Below are positions 24,514-32,415 of a DNA stretch of 32,708 bases, piece after piece (the first letter of the stretch is position 1; each line of letters starts with the position of its first letter). The translations under genes and the position numbers were made by a program. The notes under the pieces were generated by a model, which saw only the letters and a program-made list of their open reading frames with translations, was not told the DNA's origin and did no database searches. Location of the stretch: NCBI GenBank assembly GCA_947475275.1, contig CANJNE010000014.1:1-32708 (forward strand), written 5' to 3'. Source of the stretch: Flavobacteriales bacterium (lineage in GTDB: Bacteria > Bacteroidota > Bacteroidia > Flavobacteriales_D > Crocinitomicaceae).

Positions 24514-26358
24514 TTACTCTACCGTGACACTTTTCGCCAAGTTTCTGGGTTGATCTACGTTACAGCCGCGCATTACAGCGATATGATAAGAAAGCAATTG
24601 TAATGGAATCGTTGCCAATAATGGAACGAGATATTCATTGGTTTCAGGAATTTCAATATAATGATCTGCCATTTCTTTGACTGTAGTATCACCTTCAGTA
24701 ATAATGGCAATAATCTTTCCTTTCCTAGCCTTAACTTCTTGAATATTGGAAACAACTTTTTCATAAGAAGCACCCTGAGTGGCAATTACAAAAACGGGCA
24801 TTTCCTCGTCTATTAAGGCAATCGGACCGTGTTTCATTTCGGCTGCTGGATACCCTTCAGCGTGAATGTAAGATATTTCTTTTAGTTTCAGTGCACCTTC
24901 TAACGCAACAGGAAATGAACTTCCCCTACCCAAATAAAGTGCATTTCTTGCGTCTTTGTATTCTTTGGCTATAGCCTCAATTTTATCGTTTGCTTCAAGC
25001 ACGATTTTCACCTTTTCCGGAATGGCTTCAAGTTCTGCTAATAACATTCTGAAGTTGGTATCACTAATTGTACCTTTCTTTTGTGCTAGTGAAAGTGCCA
25101 TGAGGGTCAAAACAGTAACTTGTGCAGTGAAGGCTTTGGTTGATGCAACTCCGATTTCTGGACCTGCGTGGGTGTAGGATCCTGCATCAGTAATCCTTGA
25201 AATTGATGAACCAACAACATTACATATTCCTAATATTGTTGCACCTCTCGATTTTGCTAATTCCAATGCAGCAAGCGTGTCAGCTGTTTCCCCTGATTGA
25301 GAAATAGCGATTACTACATCATTTTCATTAACAATAGGATTGCGGTATCTGAATTCACTAGCGTATTCCACTTCTACATTGATTCGCGCAAGATCTTCGA
25401 TAAGGTATTCCCCAACCAATCCCGCATGCCAAGAAGTTCCGCATGCAATCATGATAAGCCTATTGGCTTGCATCATTTTTTGTTCATATTCTCTAATGCC
25501 TCCCAAAGAAACCCAACCTTCCTCTGCGTTCAGTCTACCTCGAAAACAATCGTGAATTGAACGTGGTTGTTCGTGTATTTCTTTCAGCATGAAATGCTCA
25601 TATCCACCCTTTTCAAGGGCTTCCAATTCCATTTCTAATTGCTGAAAGAATGGCGTTTTAGGTTGATCAGCGATATTGTATAATTTCAAACCTTCATTAA
25701 GGTCGATAACTGCAATTTCTTCATCGTCTAAATAAACCACCTTTTTAGTGTATTCTACAATAGGAGTGGCGTCAGAAGCTAAGTAGAAATCACCATCTGC
25801 ACCAACACCAACAACCAAAGGGCTACTTTTTCTAGCAGCAACCATTCGGTTAGGATATTTTTTTGAAATTGCAACAATTGCATATGCTCCAACAACATGA
25901 GATAAAGCCAAACGTAATGCTTCACCAAACCAAACGTTTTCTGTTTTACTGATGTGATCGGTTAAGTGAACCAAAACTTCGGTATCTGTTTCACTTTTAA
26001 AGATATATCCTTTGGATAACAATTCTTTTTTGAGAATGTCATAATTTTCAATGATACCGTTATGAATCAAAGCAATTTCTTCATCCATTGACAAATGCGG
26101 ATGCGCATTGATATCATTCGGAGCGCCATGAGTTGCCCAACGGGTATGACCAATACCGCAAAATCCACTCGTATCCAATTTACTAGCGAAATCTTCAAGA
26201 TTAGAAACTTTCCCCTGTTTTTTCAAAAGGGTAATGGCGTCATTTTGTATTAGCGCTATTCCGGCACTATCATAACCGCGATATTCTAATCTTTTAAGAC
26301 CTTTCAGTACAATCGGATAGGCCTCTTTTTTTCCAATGTAAGCTACAATTCCACACAT
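24514..26358 (-). CDS. glmS: glutamine--fructose-6-phosphate aminotransferase (isomerizing)
   Basis: This 614-residue enzyme makes glucosamine-6-phosphate from fructose-6-phosphate and glutamine, the first committed step to UDP-GlcNAc for peptidoglycan and lipid A. The N-terminal glutaminase domain begins MCGIVAYIG with nucleophile Cys2 and has HTRWATHG and the GDFYLASDATP segment. Two SIS domains follow (ACGTSWHAG...SQSGETADTL; LGRGSSFPVALEGALKLKEISYIHAEGYPAAEMKHGP). The C-terminus DQPRNLAKSVTVE is the conserved isomerase tail. Length is standard. It starts 2 nt after the DUF4270-like gene stop, inside an operon. No glmS ribozyme-like leader is possible in so short a gap. Confidence 0.98.
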   Translation of the reverse strand: MCGIVAYIGKKEAYPIVLKGLKRLEYRGYDSAGIALIQNDAITLLKKQGKVSNLEDFASKLDTSGFCGIGHTRWATHGAPNDINAHPHLSMDEEIALIHNGIIENYDILKKELLSKGYIFKSETDTEVLVHLTDHISKTENVWFGEALRLALSHVVGAYAIVAISKKYPNRMVAARKSSPLVVGVGADGDFYLASDATPIVEYTKKVVYLDDEEIAVIDLNEGLKLYNIADQPKTPFFQQLEMELEALEKGGYEHFMLKEIHEQPRSIHDCFRGRLNAEEGWVSLGGIREYEQKMMQANRLIMIACGTSWHAGLVGEYLIEDLARINVEVEYASEFRYRNPIVNENDVVIAISQSGETADTLAALELAKSRGATILGICNVVGSSISRITDAGSYTHAGPEIGVASTKAFTAQVTVLTLMALSLAQKKGTISDTNFRMLLAELEAIPEKVKIVLEANDKIEAIAKEYKDARNALYLGRGSSFPVALEGALKLKEISYIHAEGYPAAEMKHGPIALIDEEMPVFVIATQGASYEKVVSNIQEVKARKGKIIAIITEGDTTVKEMADHYIEIPETNEYLVPLLATIPLQLLSYHIAVMRGCNVDQPRNLAKSVTVE

Positions 26359-26360
26359 AC

Positions 26361-27674
26361 TTAAAATGAGGTGTAAGTAATTACTAATTTGGGTTTCATT
26401 TTATTAATCGTCTGTTGACCATTAAATACCACGCGTTCTGCGGCGTTGATAAAGAATCGAGGTGATAGGTAAAGTGTTGTGTTGTCGTAAAGTCCAGAAA
26501 CAAATGCTTGAACATAATTACGAATATCGACAGTATATTGCCTGTTAAAGAAGTCGAAGACACCGGTTGTTCCAATTCCCGCCAAACCACCATCTTCTGT
26601 TTTTGCTGTTACCGATAGTTCATCACTTGGGGTATAGTTAGAGCCAAGTTGGTATTGAATAGGCAATAGTAATTCTGCTTTGTGGACAATGGCATTAGAA
26701 GGAATATTTTTTAATCCCGGCATATCTATAGCCGCTCTAATCTTGAAAGATTGTGCATAAAATTCGCTCATCCCACTTATTGTATCATTTAAAACATTTT
26801 GCACTTGAGTTCCATTATTATTAATATCAACATGATTGAAATCAGCACATTCTGAATTAATTAAGAAATCAAAAGTTTTATTGATGCCGTTCTGGGTATA
26901 ATAAATGGTCATTTTTGAGAGCGGATCATTTAAATTAAAATAAAAAACACCACCTTTTCCGCTAGGTTGAGAACCATTGTTAACCCTAACATGCAGACCT
27001 TTAAAATAATTCAAGAAGTTTTCATTTGAGCTAAAATTTGATCCACCTGAGTTGGCTTCGATAATCATTTTTTTCGCAAAAACATTTTTAAGTCGAATTC
27101 GCATTTGCGTATCAACAGTATCACTACCTATGATTGTTGTACCTTCAGGATTTGGGGTAATGGTTCCATAACCAGGTTGAACAAGATTTTCAGTATAAGT
27201 TGTTGCTGTACTGAACGTGTAGTAGGTAGAATCGATATATAAGTTTTCCGACAACTCATAAACTTCTATGTTTTGTGGAGTTAAGTCACCAGTGTATCCT
27301 GCATATTCTAATCCAAGCATCATACTGTCAATAGTAACTGTTGATAAGTCTCCAAAATCTGGGTCAACGCCTGAAAGTCTGAATTGTGTATAAAAATTCG
27401 TATTTACAGTGCCAAATTTAGGATCATTGTAGGATCCTAGTACACCATATGCAGGATTGTCAGAAATTACGGAGTCTTCTTCTATAGAAAACGTTTGTAA
27501 CTCAAATGTGTCTACCTGTGACGAATTCAAAAGATCTTCGGGATTCAAAATATCTTTGCCAATATCTGAATTTTTCTTTTTACAGGCAATAATGAATGCT
27601 CCAATGAAAAAAACAGCGGAAAGCATACCTACCTTCCGCCAAATTCTTTGCTTATAATTTCCTTTATATTGCAA
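26361..27674 (-). CDS. DUF4270-like lipoprotein
   Basis: This protein of about 437 residues has a lipoprotein signal peptide ending in IIAC followed by KKKNSDIGKD. The body is beta-rich with the pattern of the Bacteroidota DUF4270 family: an early 'GSYNDPKFGTVNTNFYTQFRLS' block, the VTIDSMMLGLEY strand, and a C-terminal LYLSPRFFINAAERVVFNG...KPKLVITYTSF. Its function is unknown; it is probably on the outer membrane. The first possible start is a TTG at 27674, inside the upstream GT5 gene. It gives the basic stretch KQRIWRK before the hydrophobic core. The ATG at 27626 would leave no positive n-region, so TTG is favoured though not proven. The stop is 2 nt before glmS. Confidence 0.8.
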   Translation of the reverse strand: MQYKGNYKQRIWRKVGMLSAVFFIGAFIIACKKKNSDIGKDILNPEDLLNSSQVDTFELQTFSIEEDSVISDNPAYGVLGSYNDPKFGTVNTNFYTQFRLSGVDPDFGDLSTVTIDSMMLGLEYAGYTGDLTPQNIEVYELSENLYIDSTYYTFSTATTYTENLVQPGYGTITPNPEGTTIIGSDTVDTQMRIRLKNVFAKKMIIEANSGGSNFSSNENFLNYFKGLHVRVNNGSQPSGKGGVFYFNLNDPLSKMTIYYTQNGINKTFDFLINSECADFNHVDINNNGTQVQNVLNDTISGMSEFYAQSFKIRAAIDMPGLKNIPSNAIVHKAELLLPIQYQLGSNYTPSDELSVTAKTEDGGLAGIGTTGVFDFFNRQYTVDIRNYVQAFVSGLYDNTTLYLSPRFFINAAERVVFNGQQTINKMKPKLVITYTSF

Positions 27675-28485
27675 CGGACTCTTCGATTACTTTATTAAAA
27701 AAGTCTGATAAAACTTTCGCTTGTTGCTCTTCAGGCACGAAATCTTGCTTCAAGCAGGTCGCTTCATCAAAAATAGCTTTTAATTCAGGACTCAAGACTT
27801 CACTTGCTACATTTAAACCATCCGAAAAACCAATAACTGATTTTGTGATTCCTTCGCAGCTGGTATCTTTAAAACAATTTGTCACTTCCTCATCAAACCC
27901 ATCAAATTTAAGTTTTTCAGCAAATCTTGAATCCCAGTTTTTGTTAAAAGTATCATTGTAAAGAGAGTAAACCACCTTGGTGTCTGCAAAATGAGGATCT
28001 TTACTGTACAATTTTTTGACATAAAGTGCCATTGGCGCGGTCATCCAGCCATGACAGTGTATAACGTCCGGTTTCCACCCTAATTTTTTTACTGTTTCCA
28101 AAACTCCCCTGCAGAAAAACATTGCACGTTCGTCATTGTCTGCGTAAAACTCTCCTTTATCGTCGGCAACAGTATTTTTTCTTTTGAAAAACTCATCGTT
28201 GTCTATGAAATAAACCTGCATCCTAGCCGCTGCAATAGAAGCAACCTTAATGATTAGTGGATGATCGGTATCATCAATAACTAAGTTCATCCCAGACAAT
28301 CTAATAACCTCATGGAGCTGATGCCTTCTTTCATTTATACTACCAAATCTTGGTGTAAATACACGTATTTCCTTTCCCGCTTCCTGAATTCCTTGTGGCA
28401 ATTTTCTAGCCGTACTAGCAATATCAGATTTTGGGAGAAAAGGAAATATTTCCTGCGCCACAAAAAGTATTTTCTTTTTCTCCAT
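27664..28485 (-). CDS. half-length glycogen/starch synthase-like protein (GT5 N-terminal domain only)
   Basis: This 273-residue protein resembles the N-terminal Rossmann domain of GT5 glycogen/starch synthases: ILFVAQEIFPFLPKSD at the start, VFTPRFGSI, VYFIDNDEFFKR, and PDVIHCHGWMTAPMAL (about 139-152). It stops where the C-terminal GT-B domain should begin, so the nucleotide-sugar half (usual total about 480 residues) is absent. The KxGGL substrate motif is replaced by Lys19-Ser-Asp-Ile-Ala. It is therefore unlikely to act as a standalone synthase. Similar short proteins are annotated as glycogen synthase in many Bacteroidota, so this is probably a conserved form and not a recent truncation. 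It is first in the operon with the DUF4270-like gene, glmS and the small unknown, and divergent from panC. Confidence 0.85.
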   Translation of the reverse strand: MEKKKILFVAQEIFPFLPKSDIASTARKLPQGIQEAGKEIRVFTPRFGSINERRHQLHEVIRLSGMNLVIDDTDHPLIIKVASIAAARMQVYFIDNDEFFKRKNTVADDKGEFYADNDERAMFFCRGVLETVKKLGWKPDVIHCHGWMTAPMALYVKKLYSKDPHFADTKVVYSLYNDTFNKNWDSRFAEKLKFDGFDEEVTNCFKDTSCEGITKSVIGFSDGLNVASEVLSPELKAIFDEATCLKQDFVPEEQQAKVLSDFFNKVIEESVAI

Positions 28486-28510
28486 GTAATTGAGTTTCCT
28501 TAAACGAATG

Positions 28511-28541
28511 CAAAATTATCAAAAAAAAAGCGCAACATCAA
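28511..28541 (-). promoter_or_regulatory. candidate promoter of the GT5-DUF4270-glmS operon
   Basis: On the minus strand TAATTTTG (28518-28511) matches TAnnTTTG exactly. A TTG (28541-28539) lies 20 nt upstream of it, the expected -33 spacing. Transcription would start near 28504, giving a leader of about 19 nt to the ATG at 28485. It lies back to back with the panC candidate element. Confidence 0.55.
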
Positions 28542-28551
28542 CAAAAAGGAA

Positions 28552-28559
28552 TAGTTTTG
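28552..28559 (+). promoter_or_regulatory. candidate -7 element of panC
   Basis: TAGTTTTG matches TAnnTTTG exactly and would start transcription near 28566, about 19 nt before the panC ATG at 28585. A -33 TTG is not evident upstream on this strand. Confidence 0.4.
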
Positions 28560-28584
28560 TCGGCTAATTGCTTTCCAATCAAGG

Positions 28585-29424
28585 ATGTTTACCTATTCGA
28601 CCCGAGTTAGTTTAGAATCTGCGCTTCAAGAAGTTCGTAATCAAAATGGAACAATCGGCTTCGTTCCAACAATGGGAGCTCTGCATGAGGGCCACCTATC
28701 ACTTGTCCAAAAGGCTTCAAATGAATGTGATGCAGTTGTTGTGAGTATTTACGTAAATCCAACCCAATTCAACAACCAAGAAGATTTTTTAAAATATCCC
28801 AACACCTTGGAAAAGGACTTAGAACTTTTGAGTGAATTTCCGAAAATAAAGGTATTCGTGCCTTCCAGCGATGAGGTTTATCCTAAAGATGATAGTTATG
28901 AGCCAATTGATCTTGGTCAACTTGATTTGATTTTAGAAGGAAAATATAGGCCAGGACATTTTCAAGGTGTAGTTCACGTTGTGCGGAATTTATTACAAAT
29001 TGTCAACCCTCACCTTGCGTATTTTGGACTGAAAGATTTTCAGCAGTTAGCGGTGATTAGGAAATTCTCTATTCTAAATGGTGATGAAACGCAGATTATT
29101 CCTTGTGAAACACTCAGAGATTCTTCAGGATTGGCTTTGAGTAGCAGGAATTTAAGGCTTTCTGAAAAAGAGAAAGTGGATTCACTTATCATCTATCAAA
29201 CACTTTTAAAAATTAAAGAGTGGAGATTATTGCATAGTCCCGAGGAAGTTAAACAAATGGCCATTGATTTCTTTAATGATGGTGCTTTAAAGTTAGAATA
29301 TCTTGAAATTATTGATGGGACTCATTTCGTTACATTAAAGGACCAATGGACAACAAATGGCGTGTGCTGTATCGCTGCATACTGCGGAGAAGTGCGTCTG
29401 ATTGACAATATGTATTGCGAGTGA
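28585..29424 (+). CDS. panC: pantothenate synthetase
   Basis: This 279-residue enzyme joins pantoate and beta-alanine with ATP to make pantothenate. It is a class I nucleotidyl transferase with PTMGALHEGH (28-37, the HxGH motif), VSIYVNPTQFN, GKYRPGHFQGV (119-129), FGLKDFQQL (147-155) and RDSSGLALSSRN (178-189, the KMSKS-like loop). Length and motif order match the family. panD, which makes its beta-alanine substrate, follows downstream but seems to have its own promoter. panC is divergent from the GT5-glmS operon across a 99-nt region. Confidence 0.97.
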   Translation: MFTYSTRVSLESALQEVRNQNGTIGFVPTMGALHEGHLSLVQKASNECDAVVVSIYVNPTQFNNQEDFLKYPNTLEKDLELLSEFPKIKVFVPSSDEVYPKDDSYEPIDLGQLDLILEGKYRPGHFQGVVHVVRNLLQIVNPHLAYFGLKDFQQLAVIRKFSILNGDETQIIPCETLRDSSGLALSSRNLRLSEKEKVDSLIIYQTLLKIKEWRLLHSPEEVKQMAIDFFNDGALKLEYLEIIDGTHFVTLKDQWTTNGVCCIAAYCGEVRLIDNMYCE

Positions 29425-29449
29425 CCCAGGGTTTTTCTGTATGTTAATA

Positions 29450-29478
29450 TTTGCATTTAGCAAAATCAATTAACTTTG
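29450..29478 (+). promoter_or_regulatory. candidate promoter of panD, deciding its start codon
   Basis: TTTG (29450-29453) is followed after 17 nt by TAACTTTG (29471-29478), an exact TAnnTTTG match. Transcription would begin near 29485, which excludes the in-frame ATG at 29481 and leaves the ATG at 29496 as the panD start. Confidence 0.5.
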
Positions 29479-29495
29479 CAATGAATTCTGGTAAT

Positions 29496-29846
29496 ATGTT
29501 AATTCAAGTATTAAAATCGAAAATCCATCGTGTTCGCGTAACACAAGCTGATCTAAATTACATCGGCAGTATTACAATAGATGAACACTTGATGAATGCT
29601 GCCAATTTGATCGAAGGTGAGAAAGTTCAGGTTGTTAATTTGAATAATGGAGAGCGTTTGGAAACCTATGTTATTAAAGGTGAACCAAAATCAGGGACGA
29701 TTTGTTTGAATGGTCCAGCGGCAAGAAAGGTAGCTATGGGTGATATTATTATCATTATTGGATATGCCTACATGGATTTTGAAATTGCGAAAACTTTTAA
29801 GCCTCATCTTGTTTTCCCTAATGAGATTACAAATCATCTAGATTAA
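29496..29846 (+). CDS. panD: aspartate 1-decarboxylase (pyruvoyl enzyme precursor)
   Basis: This 116-residue proenzyme makes beta-alanine from L-aspartate for pantothenate synthesis. It self-cleaves between Gly24 and Ser25 (YIGSITID), and Ser25 becomes the pyruvoyl group. Starting at the ATG at 29496 gives the same Gly24/Ser25 numbering as the E. coli enzyme, and the sequence [16 protein letters not shown] aligns with it directly; the ATG at 29481 would add five residues. [25 protein letters not shown] and VGDIVIIA-like [12 protein letters not shown] are typical. The stop overlaps the next ATG by one base (TAATG), so the flippase-like gene is coupled. Confidence 0.97.
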   Translation: MLIQVLKSKIHRVRVTQADLNYIGSITIDEHLMNAANLIEGEKVQVVNLNNGERLETYVIKGEPKSGTICLNGPAARKVAMGDIIIIIGYAYMDFEIAKTFKPHLVFPNEITNHLD

Positions 29847-30868
29847 TGAAGAAAAATCTTCTCTTTACAATAAAAACCGTATTACCTCTTCTCCTCGGTT
29901 GTTATTTGTTTTGGGTATTTTTTTCCAGCATGACACCTTCATCGAAAACATTATTCTATGATGCCATTTTAAGAGCAGACTATCTCTGGATTATTATCTC
30001 ATTAATTCTTGGAGTAATCGCCTATTTATCAAGAGCATACCGCTGGAAATATGTATTAGAACCTCTTGGCTATAAAACAAGTTTTTGGAACAGGTATCAT
30101 GCCGTCATGATTGGTTATTTGGTCAATTTAACAATTCCAAGAGCTGGAGAAGCATCGCGTTCTGGAATGCTATATAGATCTGATGGTGTTCCTTTCTCTT
30201 CGTCTTTCGGAACAATTATCGCAGAACGCGCCGTTGACTTCGCTGTTTTGTTAGGTATTGCTTTTTTAACAGCTTATATAGGATACGACGATTTTTTTGA
30301 AATTAAAGCGAGAATCGAAGCTGCATTCGGTGGTTCAGGATCAGATTCATCTGGTTTTTCATGGACGTGGATTATTTATGGAGTGGTACTTTTCTTGGGT
30401 CTTGTGTTCGCTTACCTATTTATCTTTCGTTCCACTTTTAGAATGAAATTTTTGAATTTTGCAAAAGATGTGTTGAAAGGGCTATTTTCTATTTTTAAAT
30501 CCAAACAACCCCTTTCATATATTTTTCATACTTGTTTAATCTGGTTCTGTTACCTTGCTATGTTTGCCTTGCCATTTCAAGCTTTGCCTGAAACAAGTGA
30601 AGTACCTGTTTCAGGTATGCTGCTTGGTTTTATTGCTGGTTCTCTGGGAATCACCTTCACCAATGGTGGAATTGGAACTTATCCTTTACTTGTTGGTTTG
30701 GTCGTAGCATATTATATAGGGAAAGATTATCCGCAAGATGCTCAAGGTATTGGTAATGCTCTTGGTATGTTAATTTGGGTTACTCAAACCATATTAATGA
30801 TTTTACTTGGCTTGCTATCCTTGGTACTTTTACCTAAAAATTATTCTAAAGAAAATGAAGCAAATTGA
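29846..30868 (+). CDS. flippase-like / LPG synthase TM-region family membrane protein
   Basis: This 340-residue polytopic membrane protein has about eight hydrophobic segments. It belongs to the lysylphosphatidylglycerol synthase transmembrane-region family (UPF0104/AglD-like), shown by SRAYRWKYVLEPLG, YLVNLTIPRAGEASRSGMLY (about 91-110), ERAVDFAVLLG and TFTNGGIGTYPLLVG (about 271-285). There is no soluble aminoacyl-transferase domain, so it is not a full MprF. Relatives are thought to move or bind lipids or lipid-linked glycans, but the substrate here is unknown. It is coupled to panD by TAATG and overlaps rfaE2 by 14 nt, so the three are co-transcribed. Confidence 0.85.
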   Translation: MKKNLLFTIKTVLPLLLGCYLFWVFFSSMTPSSKTLFYDAILRADYLWIIISLILGVIAYLSRAYRWKYVLEPLGYKTSFWNRYHAVMIGYLVNLTIPRAGEASRSGMLYRSDGVPFSSSFGTIIAERAVDFAVLLGIAFLTAYIGYDDFFEIKARIEAAFGGSGSDSSGFSWTWIIYGVVLFLGLVFAYLFIFRSTFRMKFLNFAKDVLKGLFSIFKSKQPLSYIFHTCLIWFCYLAMFALPFQALPETSEVPVSGMLLGFIAGSLGITFTNGGIGTYPLLVGLVVAYYIGKDYPQDAQGIGNALGMLIWVTQTILMILLGLLSLVLLPKNYSKENEAN

Positions 30869-31370
30869 GACTATACAAAACAAATTGCTCAATCTTGAGG
30901 ATTTACGTAGAGAAATCAAAGCTTTAAAATCAGAAGGTTCGCGTATTGTTTTTACTAATGGTTGTTTTGATATTCTTCATGTTGGGCATGCTACTTATCT
31001 ATCTGCTGCGAAAGATCTTGGAGATATTTTGGTGGTTGGGGTGAATACCGATGCCTCAGTTAAACAATTGGATAAAGGTTCGGATAGGCCTATAAATTCA
31101 GAAGAGGCTCGTATGTTTTTATTGGCGTCCTTATCAATGGTAGATTTTGTTGTATTATTTAACGATTCAACCCCTTTTCATCTAATTGAAACGCTAATTC
31201 CAGATGTTCTTGTCAAAGGTGGTGACTACGATCCAAATGAAATGGATATAAATTCAAAAAAATATATTATTGGCTCGGATGTAGTTCGAAAAAATGGAGG
31301 AAAGGTCTGTATAATAGATTTGGTAGAAGGATTCTCTACAACATCCATAGTTCAGAAAATCAAATCCTAG
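30855..31370 (+). CDS. rfaE2: D-glycero-beta-D-manno-heptose 1-phosphate adenylyltransferase-like
   Basis: This 171-residue nucleotidyltransferase corresponds to the C-terminal (HldE-C/RfaE2) domain that makes ADP-heptose. It has TNGCFDILHVGH (34-45, the HxGH motif), GVNTDASVKQLDKGSDRPI, VKGGDYDPNEM and GFSTTSIV (159-166). The kinase half found in E. coli HldE is absent, as is normal for the stand-alone form. The ATG at 30855 is used; a longer in-frame extension would run deep into the flippase gene. It overlaps that gene's end by 14 nt. A glycerol-3-phosphate cytidylyltransferase-type specificity cannot be excluded, but motif detail favours RfaE2. Product use in LPS or another surface glycan is inferred. 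Confidence 0.88.
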   Translation: MKQIETIQNKLLNLEDLRREIKALKSEGSRIVFTNGCFDILHVGHATYLSAAKDLGDILVVGVNTDASVKQLDKGSDRPINSEEARMFLLASLSMVDFVVLFNDSTPFHLIETLIPDVLVKGGDYDPNEMDINSKKYIIGSDVVRKNGGKVCIIDLVEGFSTTSIVQKIKS

Positions 31371-31371
31371 C

Positions 31372-32409
31372 TTACCATCTTCTAAAGCCAGTACCCTCAC
31401 CCATGTTGAAGCGCAAGAATAGCTCAAAACCACCTCTTGCTTGAGATACAGTTACCAAACTTGATATGTTAAAATCGTATGCAAATCCAACGGAGTATTG
31501 GTTGATTTCGAACATAGCTTTTGCTACCATTGCATCTTTGAAGCGGTTGAAAATACCAAAGTACATAGCTGCTGGTTTTTTTCTCATTGAATACAATGAA
31601 CCATCTTGAAGTATGTATTTGAAATAGGTGCCAAATAATATTTCCATTGAAGTTTTTTGCCTTTGAAAATACACTCCTGGTAAAATCGACCCTTTGGTGT
31701 TTGGAATACCGATATCAGCATTCATAAATGCCGACCAGCGCATAAACAGTTTTTCGTTTTCAATGGAAATAAGGGAATAATTAGGTCGATTCACATGGTA
31801 CAAAGCCAGTCCATAAGTGAATAAAAACTGATTGTTTTGCGTCATGTATCCTCCAGGTTTTTGATACTGGTATACCAATCCAGCTCCTGCATCGAAGTAG
31901 CTGTTTTTGGCATATATCAAGTTTTCACCATTGTTGAAATTAGGATTGTAAGCCATTCCATCGTACTGACTTCCCCAACGTGCACCATCAGAATCTACAT
32001 TTTGTTGTCCAAAACCGGTGTAAATTCCCAAACCCAAAGTGCTTGTTTTATCCAAAATCAAATGGTAGGCTAGGTGTAAGTTAACGTTTGTGGTTACCAG
32101 TCCTAAATCACCGGCTTTGTCATTGAAGAAATTAAGTCCACCTGCAATAATTCCAGATTTACCTCTTTGGTTTTCATTAAAACGACCATCAACGGAAGTG
32201 CCAATGGTTTGGTAGGGCACACCTACGCTGTTCCATTGGTTTCTGTAGTTCACGACACCTTGTAAAGGCGAATGCACACCGGCCATTGCGGGATTTAAGG
32301 TCAGCGGACTGAACTCCATATGCGAAAAGTGCACGTCTTGCGCCAAGACTTTCATACCAGAAACCAAGGTAATGCAAATAATCAGTGCGATTTTGAAATG
32401 CGTTTTCAT
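31372..32409 (-). CDS. PorP/SprF family type IX secretion system membrane protein
   Basis: This 345-residue outer-membrane beta-barrel-like protein has a signal peptide ending KVLAQ, followed by DVHFSHMEFSPLTLNPAMAGV, the family signature. It then has alternating strands (YRNQWNSVGVPYQTIGTSVDG, GGLNFFNDKAGDLG) and ends in an aromatic barrel strand (GGFELFLRFNMGEG...W). SprF-type proteins are known partners in secretion or attachment of the CHU_C-domain protein encoded just upstream, as with SprB. The ATG at 32409 is used; a TTG two codons earlier is unlikely. It starts 6 nt after the stop of the partial type B cargo gene, so they form an operon. It converges on rfaE2 with one base between stops. 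Confidence 0.95.
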   Translation of the reverse strand: MKTHFKIALIICITLVSGMKVLAQDVHFSHMEFSPLTLNPAMAGVHSPLQGVVNYRNQWNSVGVPYQTIGTSVDGRFNENQRGKSGIIAGGLNFFNDKAGDLGLVTTNVNLHLAYHLILDKTSTLGLGIYTGFGQQNVDSDGARWGSQYDGMAYNPNFNNGENLIYAKNSYFDAGAGLVYQYQKPGGYMTQNNQFLFTYGLALYHVNRPNYSLISIENEKLFMRWSAFMNADIGIPNTKGSILPGVYFQRQKTSMEILFGTYFKYILQDGSLYSMRKKPAAMYFGIFNRFKDAMVAKAMFEINQYSVGFAYDFNISSLVTVSQARGGFELFLRFNMGEGTGFRRW

Positions 32410-32415
32410 GGTCAA

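Noticed and set aside
26356-26363. A glmS ribozyme upstream of glmS
   Set aside because: The gap to the preceding gene is 2 nt, and the ribozyme belongs to Firmicutes-type leaders.
30807-30854. A 16-residue N-terminal extension of RfaE2 from a TTG at 30807
   Set aside because: It lies inside the flippase gene, has a sequence unlike the family, and the ATG at 30855 fits the usual length.
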